Shown piece after piece: positions 11,125 to 22,900 of a stretch of 64,000 bases of DNA. Where the stretch lies: NCBI GenBank assembly GCA_963691815.1, contig OY829659.1, forward strand, positions 11,091,533 through 11,155,532, read 5' to 3'. This stretch comes from Echiichthys vipera (taxonomy: Eukaryota > Chordata > Actinopteri > Perciformes > Trachinidae). Made by a program: the position numbers and the translations under genes. How positions within the stretch are numbered: position 1 is the stretch's first letter; the number at the start of each line of letters is the position of its first letter. The notes beneath the pieces are model-generated. The model saw nothing but the letters and a program-made list of their open reading frames with translations, ran no database searches and was not told the DNA's origin.

Positions 11125-11208
11125 TCTCATGTGAGGAGGAGAAGCAGGTTTCTGTTGAGGAGGCATCTCAGTCACGATTGGGTCTCCCAAAACTATACAG
11201 TCCAGATG

Positions 11209-11300
11209 TTCAATTTGATTTTCAATTCAATTCAGTTCAATTTTATGTATAGTGCCAAATCATAACAAAAGTTATCTCAGGACATTCTTAAACCTATCTC
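11209..11300 (+). mobile_element. Short dispersed repeat downstream of il2rg
   Basis: The block tagtgccaaatcataacaaa followed by agttatctcagga recurs at 16450-16500 and, inverted, near 17650-17720. It is a common teleost interspersed repeat. Here it begins just beyond the il2rg tail homology and so probably replaced the older 3' end. Confidence 0.7.
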
Positions 11301-11384
11301 AGGATGTTCTTAAAGTGACACATCTCCTGCATGACCAAAAATTGATAAATGATGTGGGGTTCCCCTTATGAGAAGAAACCTGTT

Positions 11385-11617
11385 CAATTATTCATTCATT
11401 AATTCATCTTTAACCGCTTGTCCCTGTTGGGTCGTGGCTGGCTGGAGCCCATCCCAGCTGACATCGGGCGTGAGGCGGGGTACACCCTGGACAGGACGCC
11501 AGTCTATCACAGGGCACATAGAGATGAACAGAGACAGACAACCATTCACACCTACGGGCAATTTTAGAGTCATCAATTAACCTAACACGTGCATGTCTTT
11601 GGACTGTGGGAGGAAAA
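11385..11617 (+). mobile_element. Dispersed repeat (ggctggagcccatcccagctg family)
   Basis: It carries the widespread fish repeat signature ggctggagcccatcccagct, then ggacaggacgccagtctatc, and gcatgtctttggactgtggg. Open frames on both strands here are by-products of the repeat. Truncated at its 3' end. Confidence 0.75.
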
Positions 11618-11799
11618 TTAAAATTTCAAAAATACCAACAACTTGATGCAGCAGTTACAGGTTAAAAATTCTCTTTAAAATGTCTGATCCTGTCAAATAA
11701 TGAAACTTGAACCATTTCGGTTTTATATGACTTTTCATTAGTGACATGTAGTTAGTTACTCTTGAAAACATGCTTTGTGCTATATAAAATACTCATCAC

Positions 11800-12279
11800 T
11801 AGGGTTGCAAAATTCAGGGAATTTTTAAAGTTGGAAACATTCCATGGGAATTAATGGGATTTTATGGGAATTAACAGGAATAAACCTGGAATTTACAAAA
11901 CTGAAGGTTGGACCTCAACAGGGATTTTAAATATAGTTAGGGAAAATATATTTTGCCATGATCTTGACTAAAACAACCAGATTTCAGAGAGTGTACAGAG
12001 AAGTCCACTTGAGAATATTTATGCTCAATCACATGCATGAGCACACTGCTTACTGCAGGGGTATTGAGGCCACACCCCCTACTACATGCACTGTGCATTC
12101 CTCCATCACATGCACACATGATATCCATAACCCTGGACTATTGAAGCCAGAGCACAAGACTATTGAAGCCACACATACAATTTCTGAATATTTCCAAAAT
12201 TCCCCAGCGTAACTTCCCATGGAAAGTTTCCCGGAAATTTACCAATAATTTTCTGCCCCTTTGCAACCTGTCAACCCTA
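11800..12279. mobile_element. hAT-like MITE, 480 bp
   Basis: The terminal inverted ends are tagggttg (11800) and caacccta (ending 12279). Internal inverted similarity continues: attccatgggaatt on the left matches the reverse of cttcccatggaaag on the right. Flanking 8-mers ctcatcac and cttgtcaa match at 5 of 8 positions, which fits a decayed 8-bp target duplication typical of hAT elements. No transposase frame. Confidence 0.65.
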
Positions 12280-13879
12280 CTTGTCAAGCACTTTGAGGTG
12301 GTAATATGTACTGCAACACTTTACTGTAGTTTTCTCTTTCTCTGTCCGTGGTCTGTATATTTCACTTAACTAGGAGAACAAATTGAAGTTCCCCTAACAT
12401 ATCAGAAAAAGGACTTTTAAAACGTCCACTTCCTCTAAGTTAGATTATGGGTCAGAACTGTCTATTCCTGAAACATAATGTGTATTGTTCGATAGTATTT
12501 CACACGGCTGAGCTTCATCATTCTGCCATTGACAACATGAATGTAACTTCAGCAGAGCAGGAGGAAAAGGTACTCTAAAATACTGAATGAGAATCTATAT
12601 CAGCAAAGCAGGACTTCATTCTTCAGGACGCTTACAGTGTGATAAAGTAGTAAATTCACTGACCTCTTCATTTTTGCGTCAGTCAGATTTTTTGTACAAC
12701 TTTGACGTTTTATTCTTGTGCCTAAGTTGAGTGTTGCCATATGTTTTGATGCCTTTTGAAATATGTGTATATTGTGTCATATATTGTACCTTTGGTAAGA
12801 CATTATGTAATGCAGCACATCTATATGCATATATCACAAAATACTCATTTACTGCACAAGGGATATAATATCAGCTTTACAGACAAAAGGTTAAATATTT
12901 GACCTTGACTCTGTTTGACTATATCAGCAAAATTTCAATTGTGGATTGAAAGTTTATTTCAACTTATTACTCAAATGGTTCGCTGCATTTTTCGTTTCGT
13001 GTCTGTTTGTAACATTTTTATAACAAAAGGAGTCTTAGTTTCAGAGTCGTATTGATAGAATGTGATACCCCAATATTTTGGGCAAAATACATTATTGGTC
13101 ATGTGACATTATTGAGATATGAGGATTGTTATACTACTACTATACTACTATATACATACTAGTATATATATATATATATATATATATAGCAGTCAAGAAG
13201 CGTTCATTGTTTGCTCACTCACCCAGTGAAATGACCACCTTCTAATAAGGCACCCTTTATAAAAGGTTTATAAGTTTTAACGTATGAACTTTTGGCTTTA
13301 TTCATGGTTAAAAATCATCAGTTACTAATGATACATCTTCAACTTTGGGGTTGTTAAGTCTAAATAAATAATTTGAGCTCCTCCAACATGACACACAGTC
13401 TGTATTTAACTGTGTCACATTGTTGGATGGATTATTCTAAAATAAATTAATAAATAAATGAACTTTCTTCATGACTTATAAACATTTATAATACATACTT
13501 GATGGGTTATCAGAAAGTAAATCATTAGCATATATAAATGGTTTATTATATTATAACTACATTATTGCCAAACAGAAAGGATAAATGCCAATCAAAGTGA
13601 GTTTTCAGAAACTGACAATCGTAGATGTGTTCTTATATCTATAAAACATTAGATTCATTATGCTTTAATAAAGCCATTAGTTAGACTACTACTTATAAAC
13701 CCTGCAATAAATGGAGCCTCATTAGAAAGTTTTACTACAACATCACAATAATGAGACGATATGGTCGCATATTTGTATATCAGGCTAATATTGTAACAGT
13801 AGTTTCAACACAGCTTCATATTTTCTATTGTTTTCCTATATTTTTTGCCTATCTAATATATTTGAATGTACTTTTCCAA

Positions 13880-15075
13880 TGTGGTTGGACGTTGTGCAAC
13901 TTATTTTAGTGTCTGTGTCCTACATCCAGGATATATACTGTCTATCTTGGCCTGTGTTTGATAAATAAATTGACTTCATGTGTAAAGTTCTGGGACATTA
14001 TTGCATAAATTATATAAGGGCAGAGCTCTTCAACATGGGGTCTGCCGAATTGTTTGATACACTTTCGAACATTTTGTTTTTGTTTTTTTCAAAAACATGT
14101 CTGAAAATATACATTAACATGAATGCAACATATTAGTATCATCAAAGATGCATTTGTAAAAAAATAAATACATTTACACAACCTTGATAATAGGCTTTCT
14201 GGCTTTTAGGCAAGGTAGCCACTAAGGATCCAATGTGCCTTCCAAATGTATGTTTAACATTTACATATGATGTATAAATATATGAATATGTTAAAAATTC
14301 ATTCAAAATCATTTTTATATCTTAAGTTGTGTGTAAAGGCTTTAATCCGCCCTAGCTGTTAGGCCAAATTTATTATGCGACTCAGGTTAATACAATCCTC
14401 AAAGCAATTTCAGTCAAAAGCAACTGGACTTGGTTATTTGTCTAGGAAGACGTTTCATCTCTCATCCAAGAGGCTTCATCAGTTCATGTACGCAACTGAC
14501 CAGGCTGGGACTGGACCAGGACCAGGACCAGGCCGGGACTGGACCAGCTAACTGGTGTGGAGGTCCAGGTGTTTAACCTCTCACAAGGCCGATGATGTCA
14601 CTGGAACCTTTGTGCTCCAAGTGCCAACGACCGTCATTAGAGTGACAGTCATTGGTGGGACGTTGGTTTCTACTTCGTTAATGCTCTATTGAGTCTAAAC
14701 AACCGTCGTTGGAGTCACAGGAGGCCATTTGTGAAAAGTTGTTCTTTGAGGTAAGATTGTTGGATCTCCTGGGAAGGGATGAAAGGGCAGCATTGTAAAT
14801 TGGAGATAAGTGGTGTCTCAGACCTTAATATTAGTACAATATTTGTAGTAGGGACTCCCTGCAAAGGGGTCCTCGGCCTAAAAAACCCAGTATTATGGCA
14901 ACCTAGTTTAATTTGCCCGGGGTAGATGTTTTGCAACCTACTTGTATGTTTGTGTTTGTGTCTTACATCCAAAACATAAAGTATGCCATGGCCTGTTCTT
15001 GATTAATAAATGGGCTATAATTCATGTCTAAAGCCATATGACATTATTGCATTTACTGGTATTAGGGCAACCTAG
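13880..15075. repeat. Pair of diverged direct repeats around a poly(A)-signal-like block
   Basis: The segment at about 13915-14020 (acatccaggatatatactgt, ttgataaataaattgac, gacattattgcata) recurs at about 14957-15055 (acatccaaaacataaagtat, ttgattaataaatgggc, gacattattgcatt). A second short direct repeat, gcaacctagtt, is at 14898 and 15067. Probably an old local duplication or two copies of one dispersed repeat. Confidence 0.5.
14396..14660 (+). mobile_element. Single-arm relative of the 7345-7641 palindrome
   Basis: tcctcaaagcaatttcagtc through catccaagaggcttcatcag matches the left arm of the palindromic element. It then continues as a ggaccaggaccaggacc-type tandem tract and unique sequence instead of folding back. 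This shows that the palindrome arose from a non-palindromic dispersed repeat. Confidence 0.7.
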
Positions 15076-15365
15076 TTCAATGTGCACTGTCCAACTGTTG
15101 TATGATCTCCCTGTCCATTAGAGGGAGTGCAGTTTCCCACACAGTACGGAACTGAGTCAACGCATTTTTCAGATTCAAGAAGGGTAGGGCGCACAGGGCG
15201 GCCGGCCCCCGCAACAAGAAGAGACATACAAGTCAGCTACTTCCCTAGCTGAACCCATCAGCTATCGCAATCAATTGATGTCTTCAGATGAGATTTAAGA
15301 TTTTACTGTGCATTTAGTAGGTTTGTTTCGCCGTTTGGTCGTCCAAAAAAATACAACCCGACAAA

Positions 15366-18300
15366 ATGACAGACCCTGCGGTGGCCGACACTCGCCGGTT
15401 GCATTCCAAACCCCAGGACCTGACGGATGCTTACGGCCCCCCCAGCAATTTTCTAGAGATAGACGTTTATGACCCACAAGTCGTCGGAGTTGGACGGACC
15501 CGTTACACAAACTACGAAGTCCGAATGCGGGTAAGGTGCTCGAATCATGGGCTAAGCTAACTGGTAATTACAGGGCTGTTGCTAAGCACAGATAGCATGT
15601 TTAGCCGCTGTGATGTCAACACAGGGACGCGGCTGTGACGTTGACATTAGCCGCCTTGAGTAGGTCAAGATGGCGCTCCAGTAAAAATCGAGCCCCGGGG
15701 ATCGTCAGAGGCCTGTCAGATGCTGCTTGTTGTGCTAGTTCTTTAGCGAGACTACGGGTATAGCATCGTGAAGCTAAATGCTACTTGCATTTTAGCTGTC
15801 AAGACAGAATTACGGACTAAATAACATTGTCTACGTATCTAAATGTTTAACGTCAAGTTTTTTGTTATTTTATTGAAAAGATTAAATGTAAACATTACTT
15901 TTCTTACATGTTCCAGAGTTATGCACAATACCAAACATGTATTTATATATGTACAATCAATATAAATATACATTAAAATGTACAAGGACAGCAAAATAAC
16001 GCATAGATAAAGGAATGAAGAATAACAGAAACAAAAATGTATGTGGTCTGCTAAACCAACGTCAAGGGACTCAATTTAAAAATGCCTAAATAATCACATA
16101 TTTTTGCCAATTTATTCTTTTTTTTAGTTCAAAGTTTTCCATAATGGTCAATATGGTTTAAAATCTGAATCTTAAACATATAATATGAGGGTCTGTTTAA
16201 CGTCAACGTTAACAAAGGTAAACGTATGAGAAGAGTGTTAATACCTACCATCTATGGTTATTATACCTTTACATTATTGAACCTAGCTAAAGGAGGACTG
16301 TTGAAAATCTGTAAATGATACGCTGTAGAAGGTGTTTCTCAAATTCATTTGAATGTATCGTGTGTTATTATCCTTATGATATAAGATGAATGCAAACAAT
16401 AGTTGGTTGTTGTAGTGAGAGGAGCAATTCATTTCAGTTCAATTGTATTCATAGTGCCAAATCATAACAAAAGTTCTCATAAGACACTTTACATATAAAG
16501 TAGGTTTAGACCACACTCTATGACTAGTTTATGATTTACAGAGACCCAACAATTCATCCATGAGCAGCAGCAGGTTGCAATATCTCTAATAATAATTAGA
16601 TCTATATAAAGTATTTATCCAGCAATCTTGTGCACACAGTGGCAAGAGTAACCTTCCTTTCAACAGGCAGGAACGTCGAACAGACCCAGCTCTGTCAGAC
16701 GGCCATCTGTCTTGACAGGTTGGGGGGAGGGGGGGGGTACAGACAGAAGGACAGATCAGATAAACACGCAGACACACACACACAGGGATGCAAGCAACCA
16801 CAGAATTAACATGAACTGTAATGTTAGTCATATTCTCTATAAGAATGTGACTAACAAGTTATGGCAGTTAATAAACTAGAATGATATGAATAAAAGTGAT
16901 AATGGATTTTAAGGGGGTTAGAGTAGTAGTAGAGGAGTAACATTAAGTTGAAGTTCCTCGTCTGGTAGAGAGGCAGTTGAGCTTGTGGGAGTGAGTTACA
17001 GAAAATCACTTACACTGCTAATTTCTAAAGAAAACATTTTAAGGAAGTGATGCCAACATTACAATTGCGTAATTGTAACTTACAAATCTTGACTACACAT
17101 TTATGTAGCTTTCTCCCAGGAGAGTTTGAAGATCACAATGTATAGAAGTTACTGTTTCGCCCCTACAATGCCTTTTTTTCAACGCAACATTCATATATTT
17201 GTGCAGGTGCGTTACCCTGTGTGATGATTTATTTGATCAGACGTGTAGGTAGTTAACCAGTTGTTTTCTTATGCAAATAGTGCTCTCTTTCAGTCACAGA
17301 CGAACCTAAACAAACGATATCAATCTACTTAAAAGACGCAAACCTTCACTGGAAAATGATATTTCTTTACAGCCCGCTCACTGTCTACAGACTGAATGTC
17401 TACAGCAGTGAATCAGGGAAAAGTCATGCAAAGGGATCACCGATGTTATAACCACTGAAAGACTGAGAGATACTTACCATAACTGAATGAACCACTTACT
17501 GCCTTTTTAATCAAACTGCAAACTTTAAACTTAACAGATCAGGAAAATTAATTCACATATCATAGCATTGTTATGCATTTTACTCTGCTGATGATGCCCA
17601 TGGGGAAATGTTTGGGTCTCTGTAAATCATGAATAAGTCATAGAGTGTGGTCTAGACCTATTCTGTATGTAAAGTGTCTTGAGATAACTTTTGTTAAAAA
17701 AATTAAAATTGAATTGAGTTGATAAAACTAGAGATGTTCTGATCCCATTTTTTCCTGTTTACCGATTTCGATACCCAGACGTGGGGATCAGCTGGTATCG
17801 AGTACTGTATGATACCAGTGCGTTTAAAAAAAGAATGAAGTACATTTTATTATCTAGTGTGACGTAGAAATAACATGAAAAAAACTACTTTAAAGTTGAT
17901 TCTTTTCAGGGATAAATCACATGGTATCAGATCGATGCAGACTTCCTTTCTCACTGATACAAATAACAGCGTTCTATGCAATATGTTTTTCATATGTGGC
18001 AATGTTTTGTCATACTCGTGTGTGTATACGTATAACTCAAGGCACCTCCACAATGCCTCCAGCACGCCGTCGTCATAGTTGCCAACTGTTCAGCAGGCCT
18101 TGTTCTCACTTTCCTAAAGCAACCATGTGCAAATGATTAAATTTAGTATAAATCCAGTTATATGTAATTAATCAAGAATGGTTTTTTTTCATCCTTGTGT
18201 AGACAAACCTTCCCATTTTCAAACTGAAGGATTCCTGTGTGAGAAGAAGATACAGTGACTTTGAGTGGTTAAAGAACGAGCTGGAAAGAGACAGTAAGGT

Positions 18301-19940
18301 GAGTGAGCAACGGTGTAATGTTTCAGGCTAATCTTTTAAGCAGGCTGGCTGGTGCAAACCGGTAGTTACAATGAACTGAGAAGTGACAATGTTTGTGTTA
18401 CAGGTGGAAAAATATAATCACTAATATGAAATAATAGTCCTCTGTGTTGATATAGTAAATGAACATGTAAGTTCTGTGGGGTCCTCCTTATTAACTGTTT
18501 CGAATTAGTTCACTCGCCTACCCCTAAATAGTTATAATTACTTGGCTGTAGCTTAAATATATTCATGGAGATGTCTGCAGGTTTTTACTTAACAGCACAG
18601 TGACTGTGGACTTTCATATGTCTCATCGTTCCTGTCATTTGTGCTGACCCCCAACACCTTCAGATTGTAGTACCATCTCTGCCGGGCAAAGCCCTGAAGA
18701 GACAGTTGCCATTCCGCGGAGATGACGGCCTTTTTGAGGAGGCCTTCATTGAGGAGCGGCGATCGGGCCTGGAGCAGTTTATCAACAGGTCGGGCCAGTT
18801 CAGCTTTTAAATTAAAATACATTCATTTGCATTTTCAAATATAAATCACGCAAACATATTTGTCACTTAAAAACTGTGGGAATGTGGAAAACATGAGTTT
18901 GGAGTTAAAATCTGGCTGACAAAGGAGAAAGAACAAGAATTTGTTGTGTGGGATGATTCAATTTTGTCAACTTTGTCTCAAAGCTGTCATTGTGTTTCCT
19001 GCAAGTTTTCTAGCCACAAAATGTTTTGGCCTGAACTGAAATTCACTATTCACAGGAGTCCAGGGTTTCCTCTATATACATGACACAACAGGGAAGACGC
19101 ATCAGTGTAGACCTCTAGAAAGAGCTCTATAAACAGGGAGACACGCTCCGAGGAGAGACAGGGAAAGAGACCAGTAAAGTTTTTACACACTGTTTTTTTT
19201 TTTTTCATGAGCTTAATTCGCACGTCAGTATAGTTTCTTCGAGCTTTTGTTTTTCTTTACGACTATATTCACACAGAACGTGATTATTAAACGTTGAAAA
19301 AGCTTAGTTTTTTTCCGGATCGAAGTCGATTTTTCAGACCACACTGCAAATAAAGACATCAACCGATCACATTGCTTCTTTCTTTACTTATGAGGATTAT
19401 AAAACAACGACACAGAGATCTGCTTCTAGACCTCATACGTCCATGGATCGGACTGAAAACTATTTCACTACTTCAACCGGGACAAAGGTAGACAAAAGCG
19501 GAGATAGTCCACTTATTTTGTTCTTATTTTTCCTAATGAAAGCTCGAGACACACTACGTAGTTAACTGTTTACCAGAGGGAGAATTTCACTTAAAATCAA
19601 TAAACTCAATAAAATATCTTACAATAGCTCAGTGCTGTCGGCCTGCCCCCGCGGTTGAAAACAAATCCTAGAGGAAACACTGGAGTCAGTCGTTGCCAGA
19701 TATGTCTAGCCCGACGGAAGGCTTAACCTAACCTGCCTGTGCATCAACTAACAAATCCACAGTTGCATCTCACGTCCAGGAAAAGCATTTAAAACAAATA
19801 CATTTTCTCTATTGTATGTCTGTCTGTATGTTTTTAGAATTGCAGGTCATCCTTTGGCCCAGAACGAACGCTGTCTTCACATGTTTCTGCAAGACGAAAC
19901 CATTGACCGTAACTACATTCCTGGAAAAGTACGACACTAG
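15366..19940 (+). CDS. snx12: Sorting nexin 12, four exons
   Basis: PX-domain sorting nexin that binds PI3P on early endosomes and acts in endosomal cargo sorting. Exons are 15366-15530, 18203-18298, 18664-18788 and 19838-19940; phases agree and give 162 residues, the length of human SNX12. The PX domain covers about 28-151, with the phosphoinositide-binding RRYSDF at 70-75, the proline loop VPSLPGKALKRQLPF at 90-104, and conserved AGHPLAQNERCLHMFLQ. The C-terminus is IPGKVRH, where mammals have VPGKVRQ. The N-terminus (ADTRR, PQDLTDAYGPPSNFLEID) matches SNX12 rather than the close paralogue SNX3. The start is the first ATG in a strong context (aaaatgaca). Introns hold an inverted pair of repeats and a MITE. 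Confidence 0.96.
16432..16610 (+). mobile_element. Dispersed repeat, inverted partner of 17585-17725
   Basis: tagtgccaaatcataacaaa, then agacactttaca and gatttacagagaccc. The reverse complement of this series occurs at 17585-17725 in the same snx12 intron, so intron 1 can form a long inverted-repeat stem with a loop of about 1 kb. Confidence 0.65.
17585..17725 (-). mobile_element. Dispersed repeat, inverted copy
   Basis: gggtctctgtaaatcatgaa followed by gtaaagtgtcttgagataac is the minus-strand version of the repeat at 16432-16610. Confidence 0.65.
17727..18060. mobile_element. MITE-like repeat, copy 1 (ctagagatgttctgatccc end)
   Basis: It starts ctagagatgttctgatccc and holds ggtatcgagtactgtatgat and actactttaaagttgatt. 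Related sequence is at about 54380-54593, where the element ends ggtatcggaacaactcta, close to the reverse complement of this start. So it is a terminal-inverted-repeat element in the snx12 and Rab introns. The right boundary here is approximate. Confidence 0.5.
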
Positions 19941-22900
19941 GGTTACTGAGGGAGGTTGGGGGTTAAACTCTTTATCTTGAAGTTAGTGTATGTTCTTCTA
20001 CTATACATAAGGATGTGTTGGTAATGTTTCAAACAATCGCCCCTGTGCATTTGTTTTATAAGTGTACAATAAGTAAAGCCCCCCTCAGTATTGGGGATTG
20101 TATCGTGAGAACAGGCGCTTAATGACAATTTTCAGGAATGAAAATTATGTTTGACACATTCAGTCTTTCCTCTAAGAGTGTCATATAGTTATGATTGTAA
20201 TATAATGTGTATAAAGTAGAACATTGTCTTAATATGTTCACCGTAAGGATACATGCATACTGTAAATGAGAGTTCTGATCCAGTTTTGTTCTCTTTGTTT
20301 TGTTTGTTTGTTTTTTTTTAGGTATGAATGAAGTAAGTTTGCTTTATTTGATCCCGTCTCTTAAGAGCTTTCTTGAAGATGAAGGTGGCTGCATGGGCAC
20401 TGTAAAGACCAAAGGCAATAGTTCAGAAATACTTAAGTAGAACAACGCTAATACCATATATAAGCTATCACAGAGGTCTGACTGTAACCTTTACCTTGTA
20501 AGTGAACCACACATAGTCCCTGGTTGTCACATAAGACAGCCAGTTATTCCCCAAAGATGTTGGTGTGATGCAAAGTGGAGAACATTCTGCAAGCCAGTTT
20601 GCGTTACGCATTATCGGGTGTATAGAGGGAAAAAAATGTCAAATCTCATTTGCTGTTGGAAGTTTCAAATTGGTAATGAATGTATTATAATTAATGAGCT
20701 GTTCTGTTAGTTTCTCTGGAAGTGGCTTGCAGAAGGTTCTCGGTCCGTCAGTATCAGGCCACCACTATCGTTTTGAGTGATGTGAACTATTGTTTACTGG
20801 GAATAAATACTGTACATCACCCACGAGGAGAGCTCTTTTGGAAAGATTTCTCAAACTAATCCTGATGCATTGTCATTATCAACTGCACTAATCATTGGTT
20901 GCATGGCAAAATCTTTCGCGCTTTCTTTGCAATCTACATGTCTATGTGACGCCGACAAATGATTTGACGTGCCTCTGATCACCATCATGTTGTTCAGTCT
21001 GTTGATTCAGATCTTTATTTCCATAAAGTCTGTTTCCTCTGACATGGAAAAGTTTGCCTCTGGAAGAACCATGCAAATTAATTCTGCCACCCTGTTAATG
21101 TTCAAGTTACATCTGTCTCTTGTACCAACAATGTCTACAGTTCATTAGACACAGTTTCTGTCTAATGAACGTTATGTCCATATATACAGCAGTAATAGAA
21201 AAACATTGCATTCCACTTGCTGCATGTTGGTCACGTGTAAGTCTTGAACCATATGAAGGCATCATGGCATATGTTTAAAAAAGAAAACCGCACTGCATGA
21301 TGCTTATTGGTGATGTTTGATGCACAGTAACCTGTCGGCTCTGTTCTGACTCCATGTTATAAAACTGCATGCAGTCCTGTGAAATGTACTGTTTAGTTCA
21401 TATTAGAGCTGCCAGGACTTCCTTTACCTCCCTGTCTGATTTAATAAGAGTCTATTCAATGTCTGCCCAGAAAGTGTACAATACATGAATAGAGTCACAG
21501 ATCTGTTTTAATTGATATGCTTTGAGTAATGACCTCCTGACTTGGTTCAATTTAAAAATGGATACCCCAACAAAGAGCAGGAGTCAGCAGGTGCAGCTTT
21601 ATTTCAGGAACTGATGACTCTTAAAAAATGTGCGGTATTTTTGAATGAGCTTACAACTTAGTTTCCTATTATGGAAAATGAGAATATGTTTACTTTAGAG
21701 ACCACAGTGTTGCATCTCTGTCCAATGTCTTAGTGTATGTAGACTGAAATGCCCAAGCAGCTGCATACAGGAGCTGTAAAAAAAACACAAAGAAAGTCTG
21801 CAGATTTGTGATATGTTAACTTGGCTATTTGAAAAGTTTTATCAGTTGGTCAAAAATATTTTTAAAAAACAAAACATTAATTTCTCATGATGTGATATTT
21901 TCTGTGAATAGTATTACAAATTGTGCCATTACGTACCGTACTTCAGTCAGTGCATCAGTAGATTCTGAGATTCACAGCTTTTAACCAAATCCAATTCAAA
22001 CTTAAATATGTCTGTATTATTTCTCATGTCTCATGTCTCTTTCTCTCTCTTATTGCAAAGACAACACAGACTGCTGCACCTGCCCCATGTACATTTATTT
22101 CGACATCACGTCATTATAAAGCTGGTGGAAATATCAGAACTGATAAGTATCAACGGTGTAGGAAAAACACAACTATTGCTCCTGGAAAAAAACTAAGAGA
22201 TCCAATGTATAAATGGTTTGATGTCGTGTCTTTATTCATTCTACATACACTATATGTACATTATTTTTGATTCAGTAATCAGTGAAAAAGACAACATGTT
22301 TTTCCATATATCCTTTTGTCATCCTGTCATATAGCTAGATTCTTGTCTCTTCTTTTTTTTTTTTACAATGATTGTTATGTTTTCTGAATGTCTTTTAAAT
22401 TGATTTAATCAGGTTACAAGTTAGGGTAATTTCCTGCTTTGATTAATGTCTTTTTTTGCTAGCAGAGATGTGATTTTGATGATATCCTCCCAAAGTCGAG
22501 CGACATGTAGCATCATGAAAAAGACAGTAACATTTCATTCCAGTCAAAATGTTTTCCCCTGAGTTTTACATTCTGAAAAAGCTCTTAGACAGGATTGTTT
22601 CATAATTCATTGTTTTAATTCTGCTGTCTTAGTTACATCATTATGCCTACACTTTGGCTGTGTTGTCAGATCAGCTATTGGGAATGTTAAGTTAGGTAAA
22701 TAACCATATCTAAGCACTGTGACAAGAGGTTCATTATATGAACAATATTTCATTGTTTAAAGGCGCAATCAGCATCCGGTTTATTGATCTGAAATAAGGC
22801 TTATTCTGCGCCTTTTTTCAGCCAGTTTATTCTTTCTGTCAATATTATTGTGAGATGTATTAATACATGGTATCATTGCAGTTCCACCATGGGTGACGAG

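Larger units (their letters stand above)
11125..15365. other. il2rg 3' UTR and il2rg-snx12 intergenic region
   Basis: It holds repeats (listed separately), a (TA)n run at 13162-13188 and candidate poly(A) signals such as aataaa at about 13963. I see no homologue of foxo4 or other genes. The last 180 bases before the snx12 start are more GC-rich (ggccggccccc near 15200) and probably hold the snx12 promoter. Confidence 0.6.

Noticed and set aside
11368..11580. Open frames on both strands near 11.4 kb
   Set aside because: They lie within a very common dispersed repeat.
21138..21172. Short hairpin gttcattagaca...tgtctaatgaac
   Set aside because: The 12-bp stem is too short for a microRNA precursor and could be chance in AT-rich DNA.
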